64,000 bases of DNA from Prauserella muralis (GTDB lineage: Bacteria; Actinomycetota; Actinomycetes; Mycobacteriales; Pseudonocardiaceae). Under the pieces are notes generated by a model. That model did not search any database, had not been told where the DNA came from, and was given only the letters and a program-made list of their open reading frames with translations. Position numbers and translations under genes: made by a program. The DNA lies in contig NZ_MASW01000007.1 of the NCBI RefSeq assembly GCF_003202285.1, positions 434,001 through 498,000 on the forward strand, given 5' to 3'. Below are positions 26,397 to 35,880 of the stretch, in pieces. The stretch's first letter is position 1. Every line of letters starts with the position of its first letter.

Positions 26397-27134
26397 GTGT
26401 CGCAGGGCGTGGGTGTTCTCGCGCAACTGGCGCTGCTGAGCGGGCTGTGGGCGGCCGTCGGTCTCGGCCCGGCGGGCTGGCTTGCCGGGGCCGGGTACGC
26501 GGCCTGCGGGTGGATGCTGCTCGCGGCGGCCCGGTACCGGCACGGCACCCGGACGTGGGGGCCCGCCGACCGGGTCACGCTCGCCCGCGCCGTGCTCACC
26601 GGGGGCGTCACGGCGCTGGTCGCCGACGACGGCGGCCCCGCCGCGCACGCGGCACTGGTGGCGCTGGCGGCGGTGGCGTTGCTGCTCGACGCCGTGGACG
26701 GGCAGGTCGCGCGGCGCACCGGCACCGTCACCGCGCTGGGCGCGCGCTTCGACATGGAGGTCGACGCGCTGCTGATCCTCGTGCTCAGCGTGGCCGTCTC
26801 CCGCTCGCTGGGCGTCTGGGTGCTGGCGATCGGGCTGATGCGGTACGCGTTCGTCGCGGCGGCACACGCGGCGCCGTGGCTGCGGGCGCCGCTGCCGCCG
26901 CGCGCGGCCCGCAAGGCCGTCGCCGCGGCACAGGGCATCGTGCTCGTGACCGCGGCGGCCGGGGTGCTGCCCGCCCCGGCCGCCGCGGTCACCGTCGCCG
27001 GCGCGCTGGTGCTGCTGACCTGGTCGTTCGGGCGCGACGTGCGGTGGCTGCACCGGGCGAGCCGGGTCAGGCCGAGTCCCGCATCGCCGCCATCGGGTCG
27101 GAGTGCAGGCTCGCCAGCGGCGGGCGCTGGGTGA
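26397..27134 (+). CDS. CDP-alcohol phosphatidyltransferase family protein
   Basis: A 245-residue membrane enzyme with about six helices. It has the full catalytic motif D-G-x2-A-R-x8-G-x3-D-x3-D in DAVDGQVARRTGTVTALG then ARFDMEVDA (near 100-126). Such enzymes transfer a phospho-group from a CDP-linked lipid or sugar alcohol to a hydroxyl acceptor. GTG at 26397 lies only 35 bp from the divergent dehydrogenase start, so the two likely share a promoter region and perhaps a pathway. Its last 68 bases overlap the end of the convergent GpgS-like gene. Confidence 0.85.
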   Translation: MSQGVGVLAQLALLSGLWAAVGLGPAGWLAGAGYAACGWMLLAAARYRHGTRTWGPADRVTLARAVLTGGVTALVADDGGPAAHAALVALAAVALLLDAVDGQVARRTGTVTALGARFDMEVDALLILVLSVAVSRSLGVWVLAIGLMRYAFVAAAHAAPWLRAPLPPRAARKAVAAAQGIVLVTAAAGVLPAPAAAVTVAGALVLLTWSFGRDVRWLHRASRVRPSPASPPSGRSAGSPAAGAG

Positions 27135-28098
27135 GCGACACGTCGGTGAGCACCAGCTCCCGCTCGACGCCGCGGACGCCCGCGCCGCGCCGGAACTGGG
27201 CCAGCAGCGTCGCGGGCGGCTCGGCCGTCACCAGCCGCCCGTAGGTGTCCAACCGGTCGAGGATCGTGAGCATGATCTGGCCGGACATCCGGCCCAGCGC
27301 CTGCGTGCCCTGGTGCCGGTGGGTGCGGATGCCGAGGTCGACCTGCGCCAGCGCGTCCAGCCCGCGCCACTCCACCAGGTCGATCAGGTGTCCCATCTCC
27401 ACGCCGTAGTGGGTGACGAACGGGATGCGCTCCAGCACCTCCCTGCGCCCGGCGTACTCCCCCGCCAGCGGCTGCACGAACCCGGCGAGCTCCGGCCAGA
27501 ACAGGTTCAGCAGCGGCCGCGCCACCAGCTCGGTGACCCGGCCGCCGCCGTCGGCGTCGGAGCGCTCCGCCCCGGCCAGTGGCCGGTGGTAGAAGCCCTT
27601 CACGTAGTCGATGCCGGGGTCGCTCAGCAGCGGGCCGAGCAGCCCGATGACGTAGCCCGCGGTGAAGTCGTACAGGTCGGCGTCGACGAACACCACCAGC
27701 TCACCGGTCGTGGCGGCCAAGCCCTTCCACAGCGCCTCGCCCTTGCCGCGCACGCCCGGCAGCGGGTGCAGCACGGCGTCCTGCGCGACGACCGTGGCAC
27801 CCGCTTCGGCGGCGACCGCGGCGGTGGCGTCCCGCGAGTGCGAGTCCACCACGAGCACCTCGTCGACCAGCGGCGTGCGCTCCATCAGCTCGTCCCGGAT
27901 GGTGCGCACGATCTCGCCGACCGTCTCCTGCTCGTCGCGGGCCGGGATCACCACGCTCACCGTGCGCCCGCGCTTGGCGGCCGCCAGCTCCGCCGCGGTC
28001 CAGTCGTCGGCCCGGCTGGATCGCCGCGCGAGCCAGTCGCCGACGCCGGCCGGAACGGCGTGGCCCGCACCCTTGAGTCCTGTCCCCGTCGCGTGCAC
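27067..28098 (-). CDS. gpgS: GT2/GT81 glycosyltransferase, glucosyl-3-phosphoglycerate synthase-like
   Basis: A 343-residue GT-A enzyme close to GpgS, which makes glucosyl-3-phosphoglycerate for methylglucose lipopolysaccharide or glucosylglycerate. Evidence: SVVIPARDEQETVGEIV, VLVVDSHSRDAT, the gating loop GVRGKGEALWKGLA, the metal motif VVFVDADLYDF (DxD), PLAGEYAGRREVLERIPF, and the C-terminal HRHQGTQALGRMSGQIM. GTG at 28098 follows a GGGGG ribosome-binding stretch. Its stop lies inside the convergent phosphatidyltransferase gene (68-bp overlap). Product specificity is inferred from family. Confidence 0.8.
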   Translation of the reverse strand: MHATGTGLKGAGHAVPAGVGDWLARRSSRADDWTAAELAAAKRGRTVSVVIPARDEQETVGEIVRTIRDELMERTPLVDEVLVVDSHSRDATAAVAAEAGATVVAQDAVLHPLPGVRGKGEALWKGLAATTGELVVFVDADLYDFTAGYVIGLLGPLLSDPGIDYVKGFYHRPLAGAERSDADGGGRVTELVARPLLNLFWPELAGFVQPLAGEYAGRREVLERIPFVTHYGVEMGHLIDLVEWRGLDALAQVDLGIRTHRHQGTQALGRMSGQIMLTILDRLDTYGRLVTAEPPATLLAQFRRGAGVRGVERELVLTDVSLTQRPPLASLHSDPMAAMRDSA

Positions 28099-28315
28099 GT
28101 GGCCCCCTTTCTCCGGGACGGCTGTTGCCGTGATCGAGAGTTGGCGCGAGGCGTTTCCGGCGGGCACGTGCGGGCGCAACCGCTGCGTTACGAGTTGCCG
28201 GGTTCCCGGAGCCCAGGTAACGGCGCGCGTTCACACGCCCGCGCAGGATCGGGCAAGCGCGGACGGCGAGCCCCGGCGCAGGATGGCGGCCGAGGTCACG
28301 GACGAAAGGCAGGAC
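28099..28315. promoter_or_regulatory. Divergent upstream region, gpgS-like / ABM gene
   Basis: A 217-bp gap between divergent genes that should carry both promoters. It includes stretches less GC-rich than the surroundings (around 28125-28145 and 28185-28205). I could not identify reliable hexamers or an operator. Confidence 0.3.
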
Positions 28316-28651
28316 ATGATCCGCAGGATCTGGCACGGCTGGACGACGCAGGCCAACGCCGACGCCTACGAGCGGCTGCTGCTCGGGCACATCTTCCCCG
28401 GCATCGTCGCGCGGCGCATCGCCGGGCTGCACGGGCTGGAGGCGTGGCGCCGCGCCGCAGGTGACGAGGTCGAGTTCGTCACCGTGATGTCGTTCGCCGA
28501 CCACGGCGCGGTGGCCGAGTTCACCGGGGGCGAGCCGGAGCAGTCGGTGGTGCCCGCCGAGGCGCGGCGGCTGCTGGCGCGCTTCGACGAGCACTCCGCC
28601 CACTACGAGCTGGCCGGAATGTCGGAGGCCGCCGCTACCGTGGCGGAGTGA
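28316..28651 (+). CDS. Antibiotic biosynthesis monooxygenase (ABM)-like small protein
   Basis: A 111-residue dimeric ferredoxin-like alpha/beta-barrel candidate. IRRIWHGWTTQANADAYERLL opens a beta-alpha unit, and GLEAWRRAAGDEVEFVTVMSFADHGAVAEFTG the second. Families with this fold include monooxygenases and heme-degrading enzymes, but no catalytic residues can be assigned here. ATG at 28316. Its stop overlaps the GTG of the AraC-type regulator (GTGA), so the regulator may control this gene. Confidence 0.7.
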   Translation: MIRRIWHGWTTQANADAYERLLLGHIFPGIVARRIAGLHGLEAWRRAAGDEVEFVTVMSFADHGAVAEFTGGEPEQSVVPAEARRLLARFDEHSAHYELAGMSEAAATVAE

Positions 28652-29487
28652 CGAGCGACCCGGTCGCCACCCTGGACACCGCCACGGTGGGCGACGACGG
28701 CGACGTGCGGGTCACCGACGTGCGCTGCCGCGCTCGCGCGGCCCCGGCAGGCGCGGCCGAGGCGGGGCCGCTGCGCAGGCTGGTGCTACCGCTTCGCGGG
28801 GTGTTCTCGTGCGTGGCCGGCGGGGAGGAAATGCTCCTGGAGCCGGGCAGCGGCATCGTGCTGGAGCCGGGTGAGGGCTACCGCTTCGGCCATCCCGTCG
28901 ACGGCGGTGACCAATGCCTGGTGCTCGCGGCGGGCGAGGCCGCGTGGGCGGAGCTGGCCGGGCCGTCCGGCGGGCTGCCCGCCGGACGGCGGCTCGTGCT
29001 GGCGCCGCCCGACCTGCTGCGAGCGGTGCGGCTGCGGACAGCGGACAGGCAGGCCGTGCCGGAACTGGCGGCGCTGACGCTCGGCGACCTGGCGGCACGA
29101 GGCGACGGGCACCCGTCCGCCGACCTGCCGCCCTCGCGGCGGCGGGTGGCCGACCGGGCGGCGGAGTTCCTGGCCGTGCACTACGCCGAGCCCCTGCCCC
29201 GGCTGCTCGACGCCGCGGCGGCCGCGGCCGGCTGCTCGCCGTACCACCTGGCCAGGGCGTTTCGCGCCGCGTACGGGGTGACGCTGCACGCCTACCGGGA
29301 ACGGCTGCGCACCGCCGCGGCGCTGCGCGCGCTCGCCGAGGGCGCCGACGACCTGGCCACGCTCGCCGTCTCGCTCGGCTACGCCCACCACGGGCACTTC
29401 ACCCGCCGGCTGCGACGCGCCCTCGGGGCGCCGCCCTCGCGGGTGCGGGACGCGCTCAGGCCTCCTCTTCCAGCATCTCCGCGGTGA
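28648..29487 (+). CDS. AraC family transcriptional regulator
   Basis: A 279-residue regulator. The N-terminal part (about 1-150) is cupin-like ([20 protein letters not shown]), suggesting ligand sensing. The C-terminal AraC DNA-binding domain (about 165-270) has two helix-turn-helix units, including [25 protein letters not shown] and [23 protein letters not shown]. It is translationally coupled to the ABM gene. Its last 32 bp overlap the 3' end of whiA on the other strand, marking the right edge of the accessory block. Confidence 0.88.
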   Translation: MTSDPVATLDTATVGDDGDVRVTDVRCRARAAPAGAAEAGPLRRLVLPLRGVFSCVAGGEEMLLEPGSGIVLEPGEGYRFGHPVDGGDQCLVLAAGEAAWAELAGPSGGLPAGRRLVLAPPDLLRAVRLRTADRQAVPELAALTLGDLAARGDGHPSADLPPSRRRVADRAAEFLAVHYAEPLPRLLDAAAAAAGCSPYHLARAFRAAYGVTLHAYRERLRTAAALRALAEGADDLATLAVSLGYAHHGHFTRRLRRALGAPPSRVRDALRPPLPASPR

Positions 29488-30442
29488 CGGCCGACTCGGT
29501 GTCCGGCACGCCGAGGTCCTTGGCGCGCTTGTCGGCCATCGCGAGCAGCCGCCGGATGCGGCCCGCGACGGCGTCCTTGGTCATCGGCGGGTCCGACAGC
29601 TGGCCCAGCTCCTCCAGCGAGGCCTGCCGGTTGGACAGCCGCAGCTTGCCCGCGGCGAGCAGGTGGTCGGGGGCGGTGTCGCCGAGGATGTCCATGGCGC
29701 GCTCCACCCTGGCCGCGGCGGCCACCGCCGCCCGGGCCGACCGGCGCAGGTTGGCGTCGTCGAAGTTGGCGAGCCGGTTGGCGGTGGCGCGGACCTCGCG
29801 CCGCATGCGCCGCTCCTCCCACGCCAGCACGCTCTGGTGGGCGCCGAGCCGGGTCAGCAACGCGCCGATGGCGTCGCCGTCGCGCACCACCACGCGGTCG
29901 GCGCCCCGCACCTCACGCGACTTGGCCTGGATGCCGAGCCTGCGGGCGGCACCCACGAGCGCCAGCGCGGCCTCCGGCCCGGGGCAGGTGACCTCGAGCG
30001 ACGACGAGCGGCCGGGCTCGGTCAGCGAGCCGTGCGCGAGGAACGCGCCCCGCCAGGCGGCCTCGGCGTCGGCGAGCCCGCCGGACACCACGGCCGCGGG
30101 CAGGCCCCGCACCGGACGGCCCCGCTGGTCGATGAGCCCGGTCTGCCTGGCCAGCCCCTCGCCGTCCTTGACCACCCGCACGACGTAGCGGGTGCCCTTG
30201 CGCAGGCCACCGGAGGTGATCATGTGCACGTCCGAGTGATGGCCGTAGAGCTCGTGGATCTCCCTGCGCAGCCGCCGCGCCACCGAGCCGGTGTCCAGCT
30301 CGGCCTCGACGACCACCCGGCCGCCGACGATGTGCAGCCCGCCCGCGAACCGCAGCATCGCCGACACCTCGGAGCGGCGCGGGCCGACCTTGGTGATCTC
30401 GAGCCGGCTCAGCTCGTCCTTGACCGCAGCCGTCATGGCCAT
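29456..30442 (-). CDS. whiA: Sporulation/cell division regulator WhiA
   Basis: DNA-binding protein required for the switch to sporulation septation in Streptomyces and conserved across Gram-positive bacteria. The 328 residues start [16 protein letters not shown], followed by a LAGLIDADG-like domain without nuclease residues ([28 protein letters not shown]). The C-terminal helix-turn-helix is [29 protein letters not shown]. The start overlaps the yvcK stop (TAATG). It ends the uvrC-rapZ-yvcK-whiA operon. Confidence 0.97.
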   Translation of the reverse strand: MAMTAAVKDELSRLEITKVGPRRSEVSAMLRFAGGLHIVGGRVVVEAELDTGSVARRLRREIHELYGHHSDVHMITSGGLRKGTRYVVRVVKDGEGLARQTGLIDQRGRPVRGLPAAVVSGGLADAEAAWRGAFLAHGSLTEPGRSSSLEVTCPGPEAALALVGAARRLGIQAKSREVRGADRVVVRDGDAIGALLTRLGAHQSVLAWEERRMRREVRATANRLANFDDANLRRSARAAVAAAARVERAMDILGDTAPDHLLAAGKLRLSNRQASLEELGQLSDPPMTKDAVAGRIRRLLAMADKRAKDLGVPDTESAVTAEMLEEEA

Positions 30443-31413
30443 TACTGCCCCTCCCTCTCGCGCTCGGTCAGACCGAGAGCCTCTCGCACACAGCCAGCAA
30501 GGGCATCTGGATCGTGCCGTCCGGCCACGCCCGGGTCGGCCACGGTGGCCAGATGCGCCCGCGCACCCAGCTCGGCGGCGGCGCGGCGCAGGCGTGCCGG
30601 AGTCGGCACGGAGTCGCGATCGGCGATCACCGCGTCCACCGCGAGCCGGGGAGCGTGCTCGAAGAGTACGTCCAGGTGCCGTTCGGGTGAGAAGCCAGCC
30701 GTCTCTCCCGGCTGCGGAACGAGGTTGAGAATCACCACCTTGGTCGCGGTGGTGCGCACCAGCGCGTCGTGCAGGCCGGGCACCAGCAGGTGGGGCAACA
30801 CGCTGGTGAACCACGAACCGGGGCCCAGGAACACCGCGTCGGCCGCGAGCACGGCGTCCACGGCCTCCCGGCAGGCGGCGGGCGGCTCACCGGGCCTGCC
30901 TGGTGCGTGCAGGCTGATCCGCCGCACCTGGCCGGGGGTGCTGGCAACGGCGACCTGGCCGCGGATGCGGCTCACCTCGCCGCCGCCCTCCAGCCCGGTG
31001 ACCTCGGCCTCGATCTCCAGCGGCTCGGCCGACATCGGCAGCACCCGCCCGGTCACGCCGAGCAGCCTCGCCGCCTCGTCGAGCCCGGCCACCGGGTCGC
31101 CCAGCACCTCGAAAAGCCCGGCCAGCAGCAGGTTGCCGACGGCGTGACCGGTGAGCGCGCCGCTGCCGCCGAAGCGGTGCTGGAACACCTCGGCCCAGAG
31201 CGTTCCGCCGTCCTCCGCGGCGGCGAGCGCGGCCAGTGCCTGCCGCAGATCACCGGGAGGCAGCAACCCCAGCTCGCGGCGCAGCCGCCCCGACGAGCCG
31301 CCGTCGTCGGCGACCGTGACGACGGCGGTGACGTCCGGGGTGATCCTGCGCAGCGCGCTCAGCGTCGCGTGCAGCCCGTGCCCGCCCCCGAGTGCGACGG
31401 CCCGCATGGTCAC
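30442..31413 (-). CDS. yvcK: YvcK/CuvA family gluconeogenesis-growth protein
   Basis: UDP-sugar-binding protein of the CofD/YvcK family, involved in cell-wall growth and carbon-source adaptation (CuvA in mycobacteria). About 323 residues begin with the phosphate loop [18 protein letters not shown], then [31 protein letters not shown] and [22 protein letters not shown] at 31413 overlaps the rapZ stop (GTGA); ATG at 31407, two codons in, is an equally good start. Middle gene of the conserved rapZ-yvcK-whiA block. Confidence 0.95.
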   Translation of the reverse strand: MTMRAVALGGGHGLHATLSALRRITPDVTAVVTVADDGGSSGRLRRELGLLPPGDLRQALAALAAAEDGGTLWAEVFQHRFGGSGALTGHAVGNLLLAGLFEVLGDPVAGLDEAARLLGVTGRVLPMSAEPLEIEAEVTGLEGGGEVSRIRGQVAVASTPGQVRRISLHAPGRPGEPPAACREAVDAVLAADAVFLGPGSWFTSVLPHLLVPGLHDALVRTTATKVVILNLVPQPGETAGFSPERHLDVLFEHAPRLAVDAVIADRDSVPTPARLRRAAAELGARAHLATVADPGVAGRHDPDALAGCVREALGLTEREREGQ

Positions 31414-32297
31414 TCGCGACCCAGGTCCCGATGCACCACCTTCACTGCCATGCCATCCTCTTTGGACAGACGGGTCGCCAGTTCCTCGGAGATGGCCACG
31501 CTGCGGTGCTTGCCGCCGGTGCAGCCGACCGCGAGCGTCAGGTAGCGCTTGCCCTCGCGCTTGTAGCCCGCGCCGATCAGCCGCAGCAACTCGTGGTAGC
31601 GGTCCAGGAACTCCTCGGCGCCCTCCTGGCCGAGCACGTAGTTGCGGACGTCGCCGTCGAGGCCGCTGTGGTCGCGCAGCTCGGGGATCCAGAACGGGTT
31701 GGGCAGGAAGCGCACGTCCATCACCAGATCGGAGTCCATCGGCAGACCGTACTTGTAGCCGAAGGAGAGCACCGTGACCCTCGTCTGGGTGGCGGCCTCG
31801 GTGCCGAACGCGTCCTCGATCTTGGAACGCAGGTCGTGCACGGAGAGCGCGGAGGTGTCGAGCACGAGGTCGGCCTCCTCCCGCAGCGGGGCCAGCAGGG
31901 TCCGCTCGGCGGCGATCCCGTCGACGAGCCTGCCCTCGCCCATCATGGGGTGGCTGCGGCGCACCTGCTCGAACCGGCGGACCAGCACGGCGTCGGTGGC
32001 CTCGAGGAACAACACCCTCGGCTTGTAGCCACGGGCGTCGAGGTCCTTGATCACCGAGGCGAGGTCGTCGGTGAAGGCGCGCGAGCGCACGTCCATCACC
32101 ACGGCCACCTTGGTGATGGCGCCGCGAGCCTGCGCGCCCAGCTCGACCATGGTGGAGATCAGCTCGGGCGGCAGGTTGTCCACCACGAACCAGCCCAAGT
32201 CCTCCAGGCACTTCGCCGCCGTGCTGCGGCCCGCGCCGGACAACCCGGACACGACCGCGACCTCCATCCCGGCGGTTCTGGTCTCTTCGTCGGTCAC
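31410..32297 (-). CDS. rapZ: RNase adapter/nucleotide-binding protein RapZ
   Basis: P-loop protein of the YvcJ/RapZ family. The 295 residues show the Walker A-like [19 protein letters not shown], with Arg in place of the usual Lys as in mycobacterial homologues, the family motifs [13 protein letters not shown] and [21 protein letters not shown], and the C-terminal [11 protein letters not shown]. In Escherichia coli RapZ controls glmS sRNA decay; the actinobacterial role is not settled. GTG at 32297 overlaps the uvrC stop. Confidence 0.95.
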   Translation of the reverse strand: MTDEETRTAGMEVAVVSGLSGAGRSTAAKCLEDLGWFVVDNLPPELISTMVELGAQARGAITKVAVVMDVRSRAFTDDLASVIKDLDARGYKPRVLFLEATDAVLVRRFEQVRRSHPMMGEGRLVDGIAAERTLLAPLREEADLVLDTSALSVHDLRSKIEDAFGTEAATQTRVTVLSFGYKYGLPMDSDLVMDVRFLPNPFWIPELRDHSGLDGDVRNYVLGQEGAEEFLDRYHELLRLIGAGYKREGKRYLTLAVGCTGGKHRSVAISEELATRLSKEDGMAVKVVHRDLGRE

Positions 32298-34261
32298 GCG
32301 CGTGACTCCCCTCGTGTGTCGTTGCCCCCTGCGAGAGCGGCATGCACGACCTCGGCGGTGCGCCTGCCCACTCCTGGTACCTCGGCGATCTCGTCCACGC
32401 TCGCCTGCCTCAGCCGTTTCACCGAGCCGAAGTGCTTGATCAGCGCGGCCTTGCGGGCCTGCCCGAGCCCGGGTACCCCGTCGAGCGCGGACGCCTGCAC
32501 CCGCTTCGACCGCTTCTGCCGGTGGTACCGGATCGCGAACCGGTGCGCCTCGTCGCGAACCCGTTGCAGAAGGTACAGCGCGTCCGACGAGCGCGGCAGG
32601 ATGACGGGGTCGGGGTCGGCGGGCAGCCACACCTCCTCCAGCCGCTTGGCCAGGCCCACGACCGCGACGTCGGTGATGCCGAGCTCGGCCAGCACGTCCC
32701 CGGCCGCGGTGGCCTGCGGCCCTGCGCCGTCCACCACGAGGAGGTTGGGTGGGTAGGCGAACTTGCGCGGCCTGCCCGTCTCGGGGTCGATGCCCGGAGG
32801 GCCCTCCTGCTCGGCCTGCTCGGGTGTGCCGTTCTCGTTCTCCCTGAGGTAGCGGGCGAACCGGCGCCGGACGACCTCGGCGATGGAGGCGACGTCGCCC
32901 TCGTCGGCGGCCTCCCGCAGCGCGAACCGGCGGTACTCGGACTTGCGGGGCACGCCGTCCTCGAACACCACGAGCGAGGCCACCACGTCGCTGCCCGCGA
33001 TGTGGCTGATGTCGACGCACTCGATGCGCAGCGGCGCCGTGTCCAGGCCGAGGTGCTCCTGCAGCTCCGACAGCGCGGCAGAGCGGGCGGTGAGGTCGCC
33101 TGCCCTGCGCAGCTTGTGCTGGGCGAACGCCTCCTGCGCGTTGCGTGCGACGGTCTCGGCCAGCGCGCGCTTGTCCCCGCGCTGCGGCACGCGCAGCCGC
33201 ACCCTGCCACCGCGCAGCTCCGTGAGCCATTCGGCCATCGAGTCGGTGTCGGGCGGCAGCTCGGGCACCAGCACCTCGCGCGGCACCGGGGACGTGCCGT
33301 CCGGCGCCTCGGCCGCCAGCTCGACCTGTTCGGCGTAGAACTGGCCGAGGAACTGCTCGACCAGCGCGGGCACGTCCATCTCCTCGACCTTGTCGATCAC
33401 CCAGCCGCGCTGGCCGCGCACCCGGCCGCCGCGCACGTGGAACACCTGTACCGCGGCCTCCAGCTCGTCGTGGGCGAAGGCGATGACGTCGGCGTCGGTG
33501 CCGTCGCCGAACACGACGGCCTGCTTCTCCATGGCCCTGCGCAGGGCGCCGAGGTCGTCGCGCAGGCGGGCGGCCCGCTCGAACTCCAGCGACTCGGCGG
33601 ACTCGGCCATCTCCTTCTCGAGCCTGCGGATCATCACGTCGGTGCGCCCGGCGAGGAAGTCACAGAAGTCCTCGACGATCCCGCGATGCTCGTCGGCGCT
33701 GACCCGGCCGACGCAGGGCGCCGAGCACTTGTCGATGTAGCCGAGCAGGCAGGGCCTGCCGATCTGGCCGTGCCGCCGGAACACCCCGGCGGAGCACGTG
33801 CGGGCGGGGAACACGCGCAGCAGCAGGTCGAGGGTCTCGCGGATCGCCCAGGCGTGGGCGTAGGGGCCGAAGTAGCGCACGCCCTTCTTGCGCGGCCCAC
33901 GGTAGACGTGCAGGCGGGGGAACTCCTCGTGCAGCGTGACCGCCAGCACCGGGTAGGACTTGTCGTCGCGGTAGCGGACGTTGAACCGCGGGTCGAACTC
34001 CTTGATCCAGTTGTACTCCAGCTGCAGTGCCTCGACCTCGGTGGTGACGACCGTCCACTCGACGGCTGCCGCGGTGGTGACCATCTGCCGCGTGCGGGGG
34101 TGCAGTCCGGACAGGTCGGCGAAGTAGGAGTTCAGCCTGCTGCGCAGGCTCTTCGCCTTGCCGACGTAGATGACCCGCCTGGTGGCGTCGCGGAACTTGT
34201 AGACGCCGGGAGCGTCCGGGATGCTTCCGGGTGAGGGGCGGTAGGTCGAGGGGTCAGCCAC
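32294..34261 (-). CDS. uvrC: Excinuclease ABC subunit C
   Basis: Dual-incision nuclease of nucleotide excision repair. The 655 residues are in the standard order: GIY-YIG nuclease domain (APGVYKFRD and [14 protein letters not shown], about 18-95), UVR motif ([17 protein letters not shown], near 213) that contacts UvrB, RNase H-like domain with [21 protein letters not shown] and [10 protein letters not shown], and C-terminal tandem helix-hairpin-helix ([32 protein letters not shown]). Start GTG at 34261. It heads the uvrC-rapZ-yvcK-whiA operon. The 90-bp gap up to the next gene shows no distinct promoter. Confidence 0.98.
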   Translation of the reverse strand: MADPSTYRPSPGSIPDAPGVYKFRDATRRVIYVGKAKSLRSRLNSYFADLSGLHPRTRQMVTTAAAVEWTVVTTEVEALQLEYNWIKEFDPRFNVRYRDDKSYPVLAVTLHEEFPRLHVYRGPRKKGVRYFGPYAHAWAIRETLDLLLRVFPARTCSAGVFRRHGQIGRPCLLGYIDKCSAPCVGRVSADEHRGIVEDFCDFLAGRTDVMIRRLEKEMAESAESLEFERAARLRDDLGALRRAMEKQAVVFGDGTDADVIAFAHDELEAAVQVFHVRGGRVRGQRGWVIDKVEEMDVPALVEQFLGQFYAEQVELAAEAPDGTSPVPREVLVPELPPDTDSMAEWLTELRGGRVRLRVPQRGDKRALAETVARNAQEAFAQHKLRRAGDLTARSAALSELQEHLGLDTAPLRIECVDISHIAGSDVVASLVVFEDGVPRKSEYRRFALREAADEGDVASIAEVVRRRFARYLRENENGTPEQAEQEGPPGIDPETGRPRKFAYPPNLLVVDGAGPQATAAGDVLAELGITDVAVVGLAKRLEEVWLPADPDPVILPRSSDALYLLQRVRDEAHRFAIRYHRQKRSKRVQASALDGVPGLGQARKAALIKHFGSVKRLRQASVDEIAEVPGVGRRTAEVVHAALAGGNDTRGESRA

Positions 34262-34351
34262 CTCTCGAGTTCAGCACAGTGGCGCGGAGCGCCGCGTTGG
34301 GGGTGGCGGTCGGGCGACGGGTGGGCCTATGGCTGACCTCCGACATCGCGG

Positions 34352-35085
34352 TCAGGGGTCCGTCCCGTCCGCGCGCACGTCGGTGACGCCCTCGACGGGG
34401 CGGCCGCCGGCGAACTGCCCGGCCATGTCGTCCACGCCGTACTGCGGGTGCGCCAGCGCCACCAGATCGCTCCTGCGTTCCGCCTTGGCGCCGGTGTCGA
34501 TGCCGAACACCGCGTTGCGGTCGGCGGCCAGCACGGGGTCGCACTCCCCCTCGCGGTTGAACGACCACATCAGCTTCGGATCGCCCAGCGGCAGCGCGGC
34601 GCCGGGCTGCCCGTCGTGTCTGCCGGTGTGCCAGGTGTGCCACGTCTTGCGTATGAGTTCATGAGCAGCTTCATCAGCGCGTGCTCGGCGGCCTCCGGCA
34701 GGCCGGGCGCGACGAGCTGGCCGGAGAGCACCTCGAAGTTGTGCGGGTGCCAGTGGGGCCGCTCCTCGTCCGGCAGCGTGCCGAACAGGTGCGCGAAGAC
34801 GATGTACTCGATGCCGATCAGGTTGGCCTCGCGCGTGTTGCCGTCGAACAGCACGCACTGCAGCAGGTCGTCGTTGACGACCTTGCAGTAGTGGTGGGCC
34901 TCCATCTGCGAGTCCGGCTCGTCCTTGGCGCAGTGGAAGCCGACGACGTAGACGTCGAAGCCTTTCAGCGGACTGGTGTCCTGCAGCAGTTTCGCGCCGA
35001 GGTCGAGGGTCGCGCGCCAGCGGCTGACCGGGTTGCCCGCGGCCGTCACCGGCGAGCCGCGCCGAGGGATCGTGGGGTTCACCAT
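34352..35085 (-). pseudogene. DUF1264 / oil-body-associated-like protein gene, frameshifted
   Basis: Two adjacent frames together make one DUF1264 protein of about 244 residues. The first (from ATG 35085) contains LDLGAKLLQDTSPLKGFDVY, MEAHHYCKVVNDDLLQCVLF and HWHPHNFEVLSGQLVAPGLP, up to LMKLLMNSY. The second resumes at KTWHTWHTGRHDG with LPLGDPKLMWSFNREGECDP and GIDTGAKAERRSDL to the stop at 34352. Restoring one G at the junction 34650/34651 (TACG-CAAG to TACGGCAAG) gives continuous NSYGKTWHTWHTG. It is either a recent inactivation or a one-base sequencing error. The family's function is unclear in bacteria. Confidence 0.85.
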
Positions 35086-35129
35086 GTTGTGCGGCTACCC
35101 GGCGGGCCTCGCGTCAACCGCGCGTGGCT

Positions 35130-35807
35130 TCAGAGCTCCAACAGCCCGGTGACGACCTGGTCGACCCGCTCGGCCTGCACGTGCGGCTGCTCCACGACGG
35201 GCGGCAGGGCACCTTCCAGCCGGGTGCCGAACCCGGCGAGCAGGCCCGCCTTCACCGCGCCGTGGACGTCCCACGAGTGCACGGCCACCAGCGCGGTGGC
35301 ATCCGGCGCGGATCCGGCCTGCTCGCACGCCCAGTGGTACACCGCCGCCGGGGGTTTGAAGGAGCGGATCCGCTCGGTGGAGAGCACCCGCACCACGCGG
35401 TCGGCCAGCCCCTCACGGTCCAGAATGGACTCCAGGACCTTCGCGGAGCCGTGGGTGAAGCCGTACGCGGGAATCCCGGCGTCCCGCAGCAGGTCGAACG
35501 CCGTCACCGCCTCCGGGTACAGCGGCAGGGTGGCGAAACCGTCGAGGATGTGCTCGATCTGCTCCTCGGTGAGCGTGTGCCCGGAGGTAGTGGCCAGCTC
35601 AGCGGCGGCGACCTGGCGAAACGGCGGAGCCTCGCCCGCGAGCGTGTAGGCCATGCCGTCGCGCAGCGTCCTGGCGAAGAACAGTTCCAGCTCGTGGCCC
35701 GGCCTTCCGGCCTCGGTGAACCGCGCGCGCAGCGGCTCGAGCCGCACCAGCGTCTCGAACACGTCGAACAGGACCGCCTGCGGCCTCCGTGCCGTCGCGC
35801 GCGCCAT
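35130..35807 (-). CDS. HAD family hydrolase, haloacid dehalogenase type II-like
   Basis: A 225-residue HAD-superfamily protein. Motif I is LFDVFETLV (nucleophile Asp near residue 13), motif II is YGFTHGSAK, the motif III Lys is in RIRSFKPPAAVYHW, and motif IV is VAVHSWDVHGA. The order and spacing match type II 2-haloacid dehalogenases and related phosphatases. The true substrate is unknown. ATG at 35807 (MARATARRPQ) is preferred over an upstream ATG lying in the divergent promoter. It faces xthA across a 73-bp gap with an AT-rich inverted repeat. Confidence 0.8.
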   Translation of the reverse strand: MARATARRPQAVLFDVFETLVRLEPLRARFTEAGRPGHELELFFARTLRDGMAYTLAGEAPPFRQVAAAELATTSGHTLTEEQIEHILDGFATLPLYPEAVTAFDLLRDAGIPAYGFTHGSAKVLESILDREGLADRVVRVLSTERIRSFKPPAAVYHWACEQAGSAPDATALVAVHSWDVHGAVKAGLLAGFGTRLEGALPPVVEQPHVQAERVDQVVTGLLEL

Positions 35808-35837
35808 GCCTGCCAGCCTACGCACCAGGGTCAAGGC

Positions 35838-35853
35838 GTATAGGACGTTATAC
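35838..35853. promoter_or_regulatory. AT-rich inverted repeat between divergent HAD and xthA genes
   Basis: GTATA-GGACGT-TATAC, with perfect 5-bp arms, is one of the few AT-rich sites in this region and is centred between the two divergent starts. It could be an operator or overlapping -10 elements. Confidence 0.4.
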
Positions 35854-35880
35854 ATGTCGCGGGTGTGGGATTGTCGGCAC

